This document shows positions 39,304 to 47,981 of a DNA stretch of 64,000 nucleotides, piece after piece; position 1 is the first letter of the stretch, and each line of letters opens with the position of its first letter. The translations under genes were made by a program, and so were the position numbers. This DNA comes from Mesorhizobium muleiense (GTDB lineage Bacteria > Pseudomonadota > Alphaproteobacteria > Rhizobiales > Rhizobiaceae): positions 731,091 through 795,090 of the forward strand of contig NZ_FNEE01000001.1 in assembly GCF_900099905.1 (NCBI RefSeq), read 5' to 3'. The notes beneath the pieces are model-generated. The model worked only from the letters and a program-made list of their open reading frames with translations. It did not search any database and was not told the DNA's origin.

Positions 39304-39476
39304 GCCTGCCTGACATAGCGGCAATAGTGGCTTTTGCCGGGCAGGCGTTCAGAAATCTCGCCGCTGCCCCCTTAGCCGTCCGCGAACCCCGCTGATGCGC
39401 GCTGCGGCGCGATAGTCTCCAAGCTTGCCGCCCAACCACCCCCGGTAGCCGCATTGCTCAAGGGCGCTCTTGGCGG

Positions 39477-40040
39477 CTATCTGGCAGACACCTGGCTGAT
39501 CCCGGTATCGATCCAGGCACGCGTCTGTTCCAGAACTTCATCCGAAAGCGCGGGATCGTCGATAGCCCGGGCGAGGATCACTGCCCCCACCATCGCTGCC
39601 CAGCATCCGATCGCTGTGCGGCGTCTGTCTGCCGGATCCAACTCCGGCAGCGTCTTGCCGATATGGTCGATCTGCGAGCGAAGGCCTTCGGTCATGGCCG
39701 AGCGGGCAGCCGGGGTCTGATGGCGGATGTCCGCAACAAGGCCCGCTGTCGGGCAACCACCGGCGGCATTGTCGCGATGCCGGGGCGAAAGATAGTCATC
39801 CACATAGGCGCGAAGGTCGCCCCCTCCGCTTGAGTCCGCGGCGAGGACATGGGCAAGGGTTTGGGCGATCAGGTCGTCCTTCGAGCTGAAATGGCCATAG
39901 AAGCCGCCATGGGTGAACCCGGCGGCTTTCATCACCTCCGCCACGCTGACCGCGTCGAACCCCTTGTCGCGAAACAGCCGGCTGGCAACATCCAGAATTC
40001 GGCGGCGGTTCTCCGCCATCTGTTCTCGACTGACCTTCAT
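39477..40040 (-). CDS. TetR/AcrR family transcriptional regulator
   Basis: 187 residues from MKVSREQMAENRRRIL with GGAG about 11 bases before; a start at 40070 is also possible. Helix-turn-helix: LFRDKGFDAVSVAEVMKAAGFTHGGFYGHFSSKDDL (shortened core GFTHGGFYGHF). It belongs to the TetR group near SDR or reductase genes and probably regulates the divergent dehydrogenase gene. Confidence 0.9.
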   Translation of the reverse strand: MKVSREQMAENRRRILDVASRLFRDKGFDAVSVAEVMKAAGFTHGGFYGHFSSKDDLIAQTLAHVLAADSSGGGDLRAYVDDYLSPRHRDNAAGGCPTAGLVADIRHQTPAARSAMTEGLRSQIDHIGKTLPELDPADRRRTAIGCWAAMVGAVILARAIDDPALSDEVLEQTRAWIDTGISQVSAR

Positions 40041-40074
40041 TTCAAAATTCTCCGCCGGCGCCGTTGACATTTAC

Positions 40075-40088
40075 ATGATGGGCATCAT
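40075..40088. promoter_or_regulatory. Candidate operator for divergent TetR/SDR pair
   Basis: ATGATG-GG-CATCAT is a perfect inverted repeat in the gap between the TetR and SDR genes. A looser copy follows (ATCATGATGATCGTCATGAT near 40102-40121). This is the most likely operator. Confidence 0.6.
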
Positions 40089-40151
40089 ATTTAGAATGCA
40101 ATCATGATGATCGTCATGAATATAGAGTCCATCAGCGAAAAGAGCAATGCC

Positions 40152-40937
40152 ATGACCATTCCGTCAGTCCTCATAACCGGCGCCTCCACCGGCATCGGAG
40201 CCGCCTATGCCGAGCGCTTCGCGCGCCGCGGGCACGACCTCGTGCTGGTTGCCCGTGACACGGCACGAATGGAGGCTCTGGCGGCCCGTCTGCATCAGGA
40301 AAATGGCGTGGCGATCGACATCATCCAGGCTGATCTTACGCAGGCTGCCGAGCTTGCAACGGTAGAGACGAGGCTGCGCGACGACGCCCGCATCGGGATC
40401 CTCGTCAACAATGCCGGAACGGCCATCGGCGGAAGCTTTATCGAGCAGAGCACCGATGACGTTGCGCGTCTGGTTGCGCTCAACACCACCGCGCTTCTGC
40501 GGCTAGCCAGCGCCATCGCCCCGCGTCTTGCGGCGGCCGGCGAAGGGGCGATCGTCAACATCGGCTCGGTGGTCGGCCTGGCGCCGGAGTTCGGTATGAC
40601 GGTCTACGGCGCAACCAAAGCCTTCGTGCTGTTTCTGTCGCAGGGCCTCAGCCTCGAGCTCGCGCCGAAGGGTGTCTACGTCCAGGCCGTGCTTCCCGCC
40701 ACGACGCGAACGGAGATCTGGGGACATGTTGGGGCCGACGTCAACACGCTTTCCGGCGTGATGGAGGTCGACGATCTGGTGAATGCGGCGCTGGTCGGCT
40801 TCGACCGCCGCGAGTTGGTGACCATCCCGCCGCTACCCGATGCCGGGCAGTGGGATGCGCTTCAGGCCGCACGCCAGGCCATGCTTCCGAACTATCGGAA
40901 CGAACATCCCGCCGAGCGGTATCGCACGGTCGCCTGA
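40152..40937 (+). CDS. Short-chain dehydrogenase/reductase
   Basis: 261 residues from MTIPSVLITGASTGIG. SDR motifs: GASTGIG near residue 9 (dinucleotide binding), NNAGTA near 84, catalytic Ser in IGSVVGLA and Tyr-X-X-X-Lys in VYGATKAF near 150. It should reduce or oxidise a carbonyl/alcohol using NAD(P). The TetR gene is divergent. Substrate unknown. Confidence 0.9.
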   Translation: MTIPSVLITGASTGIGAAYAERFARRGHDLVLVARDTARMEALAARLHQENGVAIDIIQADLTQAAELATVETRLRDDARIGILVNNAGTAIGGSFIEQSTDDVARLVALNTTALLRLASAIAPRLAAAGEGAIVNIGSVVGLAPEFGMTVYGATKAFVLFLSQGLSLELAPKGVYVQAVLPATTRTEIWGHVGADVNTLSGVMEVDDLVNAALVGFDRRELVTIPPLPDAGQWDALQAARQAMLPNYRNEHPAERYRTVA

Positions 40938-41287
40938 GCACCAACGAAGCCATTTCGATAAACGACCCGCCGCGCCAGCGATGAAACATCGGAGCGCCGC
41001 GCCCGCGCGGCCATCCCACGTCGACACCAGCGCCGCCGCCTTCGCCTGTAGGCAGCACGGTGGCGGCAAGGCCGCCTGGCTGAGATAAGCGCGATCCTGG
41101 CTGCCAAATAGATCGGGCGTGGATTGTTCCGGGCCCGATCAAATCAGCGCTCGGGCAGTTCAGGCCCTCGATATCCCAGCCAGGGGCGAGCCCGACTGAT
41201 CCAGCCCGACTGATCCTTTTATAGCAAGCAGCCTCGTCGCTTAACGGTGGCACCGCTCATCCCGGAGAGTAACCATGGTGCTCCCGG
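40938..41287. other. Intergenic region, no gene recognised
   Basis: 350 bases. A 30-base stretch near 41035-41065 resembles the coding sequence for ATVLPTGEG in the CAP lipoprotein at 39150-39180, about five mismatches in 30. It may be a dead fragment or chance. No other feature seen. Confidence 0.4.
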
Positions 41288-41689
41288 TTAGAGGCCGAAA
41301 GCTTCCAGTGAGAACTCGCCACTGCTTTCGTCTAGTTGAATGACCTTCACCTGCATCTTTGTCGGAGCGCATTCCTTAATTGATCTCGGTTTGGCATTCT
41401 TGTCCTTCGCGATAGCGATGATCACCTTTACCCACCCGTCGCAGTGATCGAGCGCCCACCTGAGGTTTTCCATCAGCTCGTAGTGGCCACGACTGGTTTT
41501 GCTGTCAGCCCAAATAGGCCCGCGCTCGTAAACAAGACGACCGTCTGGCGATTTTTTGAACTCGTCCTGCCAAAGGGTAACCGCAACGGTCTTGGTCCCC
41601 TCATTTCGAGCCGACCAACTCCACTGCACGTTAACCGGAGCTGTACCGAAATGCGCAAAGGCCGCAGTGTGCGTGTATTTCTTCGGCAT
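41288..41689 (-). CDS. Orphan hypothetical protein, low GC
   Basis: 133 residues, MPKKYTHTAAFAHFGTAP..., with a WSWSARNEG core, ENLRWALDHCDGWVKVIIAIAKDKNAKPRSI (shortened core WALDHCDGWVKVIIAIAKD) and no signal or membrane segment. Base composition is clearly lower in GC than its neighbours, which suggests recent transfer. The WSW...VTLWQDEF...KVIIAIAKD layout reminds me of a domain found in accessory nuclease or restriction settings, but I am not certain and assign no function. It stands alone. Confidence 0.65.
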   Translation of the reverse strand: MPKKYTHTAAFAHFGTAPVNVQWSWSARNEGTKTVAVTLWQDEFKKSPDGRLVYERGPIWADSKTSRGHYELMENLRWALDHCDGWVKVIIAIAKDKNAKPRSIKECAPTKMQVKVIQLDESSGEFSLEAFGL

Positions 41690-42116
41690 GTGTCTCTCCT
41701 ACCGTCATCGCGAGGTAAGCACCATCGCTCAGGCCCCACAAGCCCCCAGTCGACAGCCCACCAGGTATTGCGACAGGAAGCATGGCCAAGCACCTGCGGT
41801 CGGTTGTCGCCGAGCAATACCGCGGCATCTAAAGCGTCGTATGGCGATGCCGGTTGGTCCGATCGCGGTCCGGTGGCCGGTTTCCGAGGTTCGCGCCGAG
41901 GTGAAGCAATGGGCGGACACATCGGAGGACAGGGGCGTCTGCGAATGGCCGCTTCAACCAAATGCCCACCCACAGCGTCGGTCGGCATTCGGCCCATTGC
42001 GGACACCACTCGACTGGTCGTCTCCGGCGCTCCCTCCGGTATCCGGCCCGGACGGCAGATCCGACCCAAAAGCGGTTGTCCAGCCTCGGGCACCAACCTC
42101 AGATTTTCCCCACTGC
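41690..42116. other. Intergenic region, no gene recognised
   Basis: 427 bases between the orphan gene and the HxlR gene. Several long open frames exist on both strands but their composition is that of non-coding high-GC DNA. Nothing assignable was seen. Confidence 0.45.
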
Positions 42117-42476
42117 TTACTCCGCCGCCACCAGCCTTGGCGCCGATGAGACCCGGCCGGCCCGATCGTCCTCGGTAGCTTCCCACCAGTCGCCCAAGGC
42201 GTCGATGAGCGGCACAAGCTTGCGACCCGCTGCGGTGAGATCATAGTCGACGCGTAGCGGATAGCCGGCATGCGCCGTTCGCCGCACGATCCCGGCTTCC
42301 TCCAGCTTGCGCAGTTCCAGCGCCAGAATGCGGTGCGACACGGTCGGGTTGTCACGCCTCAGGTCGCTGAAGCGCTTGGTCCCGTCCTTCAGATAGTAGA
42401 GCAGCAAGGTCGGCCAGCGACCGCTGAGCACACGCATGGCCTCTTCGATCGGGCAGCTTGAGACGACATCTTTCAT
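42117..42476 (-). CDS. HxlR family transcriptional regulator
   Basis: 119 residues. The HxlR winged helix is complete: MRVLSGRWPTLLLYYLKDGTKRF, then MVLALELRKLEEAGIVRR (helix core VSHRILALELRKLEEAG). The N-terminal Cys (SSCPIEE) is the redox Cys seen in many HxlR proteins. It is divergent from the glutathione transferase gene and probably controls it. Confidence 0.9.
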   Translation of the reverse strand: MKDVVSSCPIEEAMRVLSGRWPTLLLYYLKDGTKRFSDLRRDNPTVSHRILALELRKLEEAGIVRRTAHAGYPLRVDYDLTAAGRKLVPLIDALGDWWEATEDDRAGRVSSAPRLVAAE

Positions 42477-42583
42477 GGCGGATCCTGGTTACAAAATAGT
42501 GCGTAATTTACATGGGACGACCAGCGTTTAGGGTCAAGCTTCGCTGCGCAGCGTGATCCCTGAACATGGAAGAGGACAAAGAA

Positions 42584-43288
42584 ATGGAACCTATCCTCCT
42601 TTACGGTGTCCCGGCAGGAAGTTCGATGGGGCTCGTCGCTGCTTTTGAACGCTTCGCACAGCCCTACCGCCTGTGCCGCGTCGACATGCTCACTGAAATG
42701 AAGAACGACGCCTATGCCCGCATCAACGGCCGTCAGGAAACGCCGGTGATGATCACCGACGACGGCAGAGTGCTCACCGAGACCATGGCGATTGCCGCTT
42801 GGCTCGAAGCCCGCGACACGCAACGTCGCATCAGCTTCGACCCGCGCTCGCCGGAAGCCGACCGGATGCATCAGCTGATGGCTTTCGTGAACACCGGTTT
42901 CACCGCCGCTTTCACCCCGCTCTGGGCTGCCTATGAAATGGAATCGGCCGAACCGGCCCTGCTGGCGACCTTGCGTGACTTCGGCCGCCAGGCCGTTGCC
43001 GAACGCCACGACCGGCTTGAGGCGATGATCGGCGACACCGACTTTCTGGTCGGCGACCGCCTGACGTTGGCCGATAGCACGTTGATCGGCGTGGCACGTT
43101 GGGCGGAGTTCCACCAGGCGGTCGACGGCGCCGCCTATCCCAGGCTGGCAGCGCTGCGCCGTCGGATCGAAAGCAATCCGGACGTGCGGTACGCGCAGGC
43201 CATCGAGGACGGCGAAACGCCGGCGGGTTCGGGTGCCTGCCTTGGCCACGTTCCGCTGGCCGAGGTGATTGAACGATTTGGTGCCTAA
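42584..43288 (+). CDS. Glutathione S-transferase family protein
   Basis: 234 residues from MEPILLYGVPAGSSMGLV with GAGGAC upstream. The thioredoxin-like N-terminal domain has the catalytic Ser/Tyr region (VPAGSSMG) and the conserved cis-Pro ETPVMITDDG near residue 57; an all-helical C-terminal domain follows (FLVGDRLTLADSTLIGVARW). It should conjugate or reduce electrophiles with glutathione. Divergent HxlR upstream. Confidence 0.87.
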   Translation: MEPILLYGVPAGSSMGLVAAFERFAQPYRLCRVDMLTEMKNDAYARINGRQETPVMITDDGRVLTETMAIAAWLEARDTQRRISFDPRSPEADRMHQLMAFVNTGFTAAFTPLWAAYEMESAEPALLATLRDFGRQAVAERHDRLEAMIGDTDFLVGDRLTLADSTLIGVARWAEFHQAVDGAAYPRLAALRRRIESNPDVRYAQAIEDGETPAGSGACLGHVPLAEVIERFGA

Positions 43289-43289
43289 T

Positions 43290-43334
43290 GCATGTCGCGC
43301 AAAAGTGTGCGGCGGTTTTGCGATAACGACATGC
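43290..43334. repeat. Short palindromic repeat P2
   Basis: GCATGTCGCGCAAAA ... TTTTGCGATAACGACATGC, a 45-base imperfect palindrome just after the GST stop. A second copy follows ileS at 56046. It could act as a terminator-like stem. Confidence 0.7.
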
Positions 43335-43562
43335 ATAAACAAACAACCTAAAGCGCGTCGCAATGAATCCATTCAGCCGCGACGCGCTTTAGCACACGCC
43401 AGCGGCGCGGCACGAACACGGCCTGTGCCGCGCCGCGCATGCTCAATCCCACCCGATTCGCGACAAGCACATCGAATTCGGCTATCATGCCATCGCTCTT
43501 GAAGTGGCAGCTACGGGCGGCCATCCTGGCGGTGGCCGCCCCCTGAATACGGGAGAATGGGT

Positions 43563-44390
43563 ATGGCCAGCTTTCATGTCATGTCGGATGCGCGTGGGAT
43601 GCACGTGCAGCCCAGGGTGCGCCGCATCACCACGGCGGACCTGATCGATGTGCTGCGGCTCGGCGTCGAGGATTTTTGGGCAAAGCCATCGCATTACGTC
43701 TTCCTGTGCCTGATCTATCCCGTGGTCGGATTGATCCTGGCGCAGTGGACGACATCCGGCGCCTACGCCATCCAGCTCCTTTACCCGCTGATGTCCGGCT
43801 TCGCCCTGCTTGGACCGTTCGCCGCGATCGGCCTCTACGAGATCAGCCGCCGCCGCGAGCTCGGCATGGACACGTCCTGGTGGCACGCGCTCGAGGTGCG
43901 CCACTCGCCGGCGCTGCCGGCGATCGCGGTCATCGGCATCATGCTGGTGGCACTGTTCCTGCTCTGGCTGTTCACCGCGCAATCGATCTACTCCAGCCTG
44001 TTCGGCGCTCAGCCGCCGGCCTCGATCGGTGGCTTTGTCCGCGAGGTGCTGACAACGCCCAAAGGCTGGACGCTGATCCTGCTCGGCAATGCGGCCGGCT
44101 TCGTCTTCGCCGCGATCGTGCTGGCGACGACGGTCGTCGCTTTCCCGCTGCTGCTCGACCGCGATGTCGGCGTGGTCTCGGCGATCGAGACATCGGCACG
44201 GGCAGTGATGACAAACCCGCTGCAGATGGCGCTGTGGGGCCTGATGGTCGCCGTGCTGCTGGTCATCGGCTCGATCCCGCTGTTTGCCGGGCTCGCCGTC
44301 GTCATGCCCGTGCTTGGCCATGCGACCTGGCATCTCTATCGCAGGCTGGTCGAACCGGAGCGGGCGCAGCCGGACCGGCGGCCGATGTAG
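43563..44390 (+). CDS. DUF2189 family membrane protein
   Basis: 275 residues from ATG at 43563, preceded by GGGAGA. About six membrane segments and the conserved region VEDFWAKPSHYVFLCLIYPVVGLIL (core DFWAKPSHYVFLCLIYP) match DUF2189. Family members sit near cytochrome c oxidase genes in some species; the role is unknown and no such genes are here. Confidence 0.85.
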   Translation: MASFHVMSDARGMHVQPRVRRITTADLIDVLRLGVEDFWAKPSHYVFLCLIYPVVGLILAQWTTSGAYAIQLLYPLMSGFALLGPFAAIGLYEISRRRELGMDTSWWHALEVRHSPALPAIAVIGIMLVALFLLWLFTAQSIYSSLFGAQPPASIGGFVREVLTTPKGWTLILLGNAAGFVFAAIVLATTVVAFPLLLDRDVGVVSAIETSARAVMTNPLQMALWGLMVAVLLVIGSIPLFAGLAVVMPVLGHATWHLYRRLVEPERAQPDRRPM

Positions 44391-44526
44391 GCGGAAGTGG
44401 CGTTTGGCGCCGCTACGGGCGCATCTCCGGATGGCGGTAGGGGCACTCACCATGTCCATTCCACCGCAAGAGCATGATTGCGAGCCTGTGCGCCAGGGTC
44501 GACAATTGGCGAAAGTGGCGACGTTG

Positions 44527-44720
44527 CCAATCTCCCCCTGTGCGGGGGAGATGCCCGGCGGCAGAGGGGGGTGCTGTCCCGCCGGCCTATCAGACAATCG
44601 CATCAACGCCACAGGCCGGTCTCCAGTTGGAAATGGATTCCACAAAAAGTCGGCGATCCTTCCCACCCCCCTCTGGCCTGCCGGCCATCTCCCCCGCAAG
44701 GGGGGAGATCGGCAGCTTCG
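44527..44720. repeat. Rearranged type B palindromic repeat
   Basis: Contains a right-arm half (CCAATCTCCCCCTGTGCGGGGG, 44527-44575) and a left-arm half (CCTTCCCACCCCCCTCTGGC, 44658-44720) in reversed order compared with 8717-8886. Together they occupy most of the 343-base gap before the Tad-like gene. Confidence 0.75.
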
Positions 44721-44733
44721 GCGAAGTCATCCT

Positions 44734-46692
44734 TCAGCCGACGATGCGCAGGTTCGACAATTCGTTGGCGATTTCCCTAAAATTGTCCGACAGCGTCGCC
44801 CCGGTCGCGTTCCAGAACAGCTTGGCCGGCTTGGTCGGATCGGTGGGATCCTTGCGGAAGCGCGAGTCCGAGGAGCAGGCCTTCAGCGCGTCGAGTGCTT
44901 TCTTGTCGCCGGCATCGGTGGTCGACAGGTCGAGCGCAACGGTCATGACGAGGACGTTCGAATTCTTCGCGTTGCCGCAAAGGGTCTGCATCTGCTCGTC
45001 CAGCGCGGCGGTGTAGTTGGCGCCGGTGTAGGTCGTCTTGCCGATGTCGGTGCTTGTGTTCATGAACAGGCGCGTCACGCTTCCAGACCCCGGATATGTC
45101 AGGCCGGTGTAACCGTAAGCGGCGTAGGTCGACCTGTTATTGGCATAGCCGCTGTCGCTGACGGCGCTGTAGGTATTGGCGCCGTCGGTCAGCACGATGA
45201 CCACCTTGTCGTTGCCTCTTTCAGTGTTCGGCCGGCCCTCGGTGAAAGGTTCGTTGCTCGACACCGTCCGCCAGCCCCAGGCAAGGCCTTCCGGCACGTT
45301 GGTGTTGCCGTTCGGCGCCATGGCGTCGATGGCGTTGTCGATCTCCTCTTTCTGGGCAAGCTGGGTCACGTCTTTGAGCGGTGTGATCGGGTTGGTCGTG
45401 CAGGACGAATTCGGACCGTCGCCCGAGGCAGCCGACTTCGAGCCGTAAGGCTTGACCAGGAAATATTTGCGCATGTCCGACTGCCGCTGCGAAGCGGTTG
45501 GGCTGTCCGTGTAAGGCCAGTCGGCCCACCAGTTGTTGCCGTAACCATAGTTCAGATAGATCACGTCGTTAGCGCCGTCGCGGTTGAAATCGAGCCAGAG
45601 GGTGCCGGCCTCGTCGGGCGCAAACATCGGCACGAACAGTGTGGCAGGCGCGGCGGTGCTCGGCGTCGTGTCGTCGTTGTTATAGGGGTACGGCCTCGCC
45701 TCCACGCAACCCTGCCAGCTCGCATAGCGGCTGGTGGTGTAGATATATTCCGGGGTGGTCCAGTGGCCGCTCCAGCAAGTGCCGTTTCTCCTGTAGTGAT
45801 CGCAGATATACTGCTTGCTGTTTGGCACTTCTTCACGACCGGATTCGACCGTCATGTCGGCGAAGAGGCTGAAACGGGTCAGTGGTTGATCCTCGGTATC
45901 GTCCCAGCCGGTGCCGCGTTTGTACCAGACGCCATTGAGCTTTTCGGCGTATTTGTTCGGATCTTCGGCGGCGGTCATCTTCGTCCAGTCGAAATCCTCG
46001 TGCTGGATCGGGGAGATGCCGTCCTGGTCCATCCAGCTATCCAGGTCATGGGTGGGACCGACATTGACCGAAGCAGCGAACGGCACGAGGGAGAACTGCA
46101 CCGGTTTGCTGACCTGCTTCATCTGCTGTGCCTGCAGCGCCAGCGTATCGACAAGCTGCTTGGCGGCAGTCTTCAGCAGGTCTATTCGCCTCGCGCCGGT
46201 GCCGGAACCGAGTTCGTTCATCGAGCCGGAATTGTCGAGCACCAAAGCGACTTCCAGCGTGTTCTTGAGGCGGATTTCCGAGCACTCCGTGAAAGTTGTA
46301 GCGCCGCTGGTGGTCCAGCCGCCCAGCATGGCGGCGGCCGGCAGAAAATAGGGGTGATAGGTCAGGGCGCTGCAGAGCTTCAACGTGCCGCCACCCGCAC
46401 TGTTGTTGGGCAGGGTGACGGTAAGCGACGTGTTGGCCGGATCGACGGGGCCGAGATTGGTTTCGAAGAAAGTCTTGGCGTAGGCCCTGGCGGCGTCGTC
46501 GGTTGCGCCGGAGACGACCTGCTGAGCCGTGGCGAGGCCGGCGGCGTCCAAAGCGTTCAAAGTGGCGTGCTTCTGGCGCAGCAGTTCCGAGTAATCGACG
46601 CTGAGCGCCACTCCGCCCATCAGTGGCACCATCGTGATGACCGTCATCAGCGTATAGTTGCCACGCCGGTCCCTACCGAATTTTCGGATCAT
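44734..46692 (-). CDS. TadG-like protein with von Willebrand A domain
   Basis: 652 residues. N-terminus MIRKFGRDRRGNYTLMTVITMVPLMGGVALSV is a TadE/G-type membrane segment. A VWA domain begins at DNSGSM near residue 152 (metal-ion-dependent adhesion site) and continues to VIVLTDGANTYSAV near 525, with a large insertion between. It resembles surface or pilus-assembly proteins of the Tad type. No other tad genes are nearby, so it is a stand-alone member. Confidence 0.85.
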   Translation of the reverse strand: MIRKFGRDRRGNYTLMTVITMVPLMGGVALSVDYSELLRQKHATLNALDAAGLATAQQVVSGATDDAARAYAKTFFETNLGPVDPANTSLTVTLPNNSAGGGTLKLCSALTYHPYFLPAAAMLGGWTTSGATTFTECSEIRLKNTLEVALVLDNSGSMNELGSGTGARRIDLLKTAAKQLVDTLALQAQQMKQVSKPVQFSLVPFAASVNVGPTHDLDSWMDQDGISPIQHEDFDWTKMTAAEDPNKYAEKLNGVWYKRGTGWDDTEDQPLTRFSLFADMTVESGREEVPNSKQYICDHYRRNGTCWSGHWTTPEYIYTTSRYASWQGCVEARPYPYNNDDTTPSTAAPATLFVPMFAPDEAGTLWLDFNRDGANDVIYLNYGYGNNWWADWPYTDSPTASQRQSDMRKYFLVKPYGSKSAASGDGPNSSCTTNPITPLKDVTQLAQKEEIDNAIDAMAPNGNTNVPEGLAWGWRTVSSNEPFTEGRPNTERGNDKVVIVLTDGANTYSAVSDSGYANNRSTYAAYGYTGLTYPGSGSVTRLFMNTSTDIGKTTYTGANYTAALDEQMQTLCGNAKNSNVLVMTVALDLSTTDAGDKKALDALKACSSDSRFRKDPTDPTKPAKLFWNATGATLSDNFREIANELSNLRIVG

Positions 46693-47065
46693 TGTCTTCA
46701 GCCCCTCGCCAAAACCCCTAGTCGGCGAAAGATGCCATCAATCCTTAAATTTCAGATTGCTGAAAAACATCCAAGATCGGCTTGCTTTTTCAAGGCTCGT
46801 TAACCACACCGCCGATGCCGGCATTGCTGCGCGCGGCTGGATTGGCCGCCGAAGCCTTCAGAATGGGAGGAAGCCTCGGCAAAGAGCGGCTTGCGCGCTT
46901 GCCTTCTTCAGTGCCAAGGCGATCCTGAAAATGGGCAATCCTGAAACCAGGGCAATTCTGAAAAATGTGAAAGCTGGTGACAGGGTCAAGTGCTTCGGTT
47001 AATGCGAACCTGCCGCGGCGGACGTCGGCGGCGACGCTCGCAACCATCATGATTTGGGAAACGAT
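46693..47065. other. Divergent intergenic region with short imperfect repeats
   Basis: 373 bases between the TadG-like and HAD genes. Three imperfect ~17-base repeats built on CAATCCTGAAA lie at 46920-46969. No operator or RNA recognised. Confidence 0.45.
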
Positions 47066-47926
47066 ATGGCGGACTCGCCCGATATCATCGGCTCGCTCGC
47101 GGATTTGTCGGGAGCCTATTGTGCCATCCTGTGCGACGTCTGGGGTGTGGTCCACAATGGCGAACGGCATTTTCCGGCCGCGGCTCTGGCGCTGGCCACG
47201 GCGCGCGAGGCGAAGATACCTGTCGTGCTGATCACCAATTCGCCGCGCCGCAGCGCCGATGTGGTGGCGCAGATGAATGCGATCGGCGTTCCCTCTGACG
47301 CCTATGACCGCGTCGTCACCTCCGGCGACGTGACCCGCGACCTGATCATGGAAGGCCCGCGAAAAATCTTCCACATTGGCGCCGATCGCGATTTCACGCT
47401 CTATGACGGGCTTGATGTCGAGTTGGTCGAGGAGTTCGAGGCGTCCGGCGTGGTCTGCACCGGGCTGTTCGACGACGAGGTCGAGAAGCCGGAGGACTAC
47501 GCCGATCTTCTGCGGCGGCTGCGCGCCAGGAACCTGCCCTTCATCTGCGCCAATCCCGATATCGTGGTCGAGCGCGGCGAGCGGATGATCTGGTGCGCCG
47601 GGGCCCTGGCCCGCGACTATGCCCAGCTCGGCGGGCGCACGCTGATCGCCGGAAAACCTTATGCCCCGGTCTATGACGTGGCGATGAAGGAGATCGCCGA
47701 CCTGCTCGGCCGCCCGGTCGGGCGCTCGGACGTGCTGGCTATCGGCGACGGCATGATGACCGACATCAAGGGTGCTGCCGACAATGGCTTCGACGTGCTC
47801 TACGTGTCGGGCGGCATCCATGCCCGCGACTACGGCGATGCGCTACGACCGGATCCGGCCAGGCTGATCGCCTTTCTGGAAAGGCATGGCTACCGGCCGG
47901 TCGCGGTCATTCCGAGACTGCAGTAG
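47066..47926 (+). CDS. HAD superfamily hydrolase, subclass IIA
   Basis: 286 residues from MADSPDIIGSLAD. HAD motif I is CDVWGVVHNG (DxW form) near residue 26, motif II is ITNSPRR, and the C-terminal motif IV GDGMMTDIKGA is near 226. The IIA cap is in the middle. It is in the p-nitrophenylphosphatase/sugar-phosphatase group. It precedes ribF by 43 bases, and a flavin-phosphatase role is a fair guess from that pairing. Confidence 0.87.
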   Translation: MADSPDIIGSLADLSGAYCAILCDVWGVVHNGERHFPAAALALATAREAKIPVVLITNSPRRSADVVAQMNAIGVPSDAYDRVVTSGDVTRDLIMEGPRKIFHIGADRDFTLYDGLDVELVEEFEASGVVCTGLFDDEVEKPEDYADLLRRLRARNLPFICANPDIVVERGERMIWCAGALARDYAQLGGRTLIAGKPYAPVYDVAMKEIADLLGRPVGRSDVLAIGDGMMTDIKGAADNGFDVLYVSGGIHARDYGDALRPDPARLIAFLERHGYRPVAVIPRLQ

Positions 47927-47935
47927 GCTCGCTCG

Positions 47936-47981
47936 ATGACGGAAGCCTCGAAATGACGCTAGCCCCGAAATGACGGAAGCC
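47936..47981. repeat. Tandem duplication before ribF
   Basis: ATGACGGAAGCC occurs at 47936-47947 and again at 47970-47981, the second being the ribF start. A short copy (CGAAATGACG) lies between. Only the second is in frame with the full gene. Confidence 0.65.

Noticed and set aside
41473..42186. Long open frames on both strands over 41.4-42.2 kb.
   Set aside because: They overlap real genes or show the composition of high-GC non-coding DNA; no domain seen.
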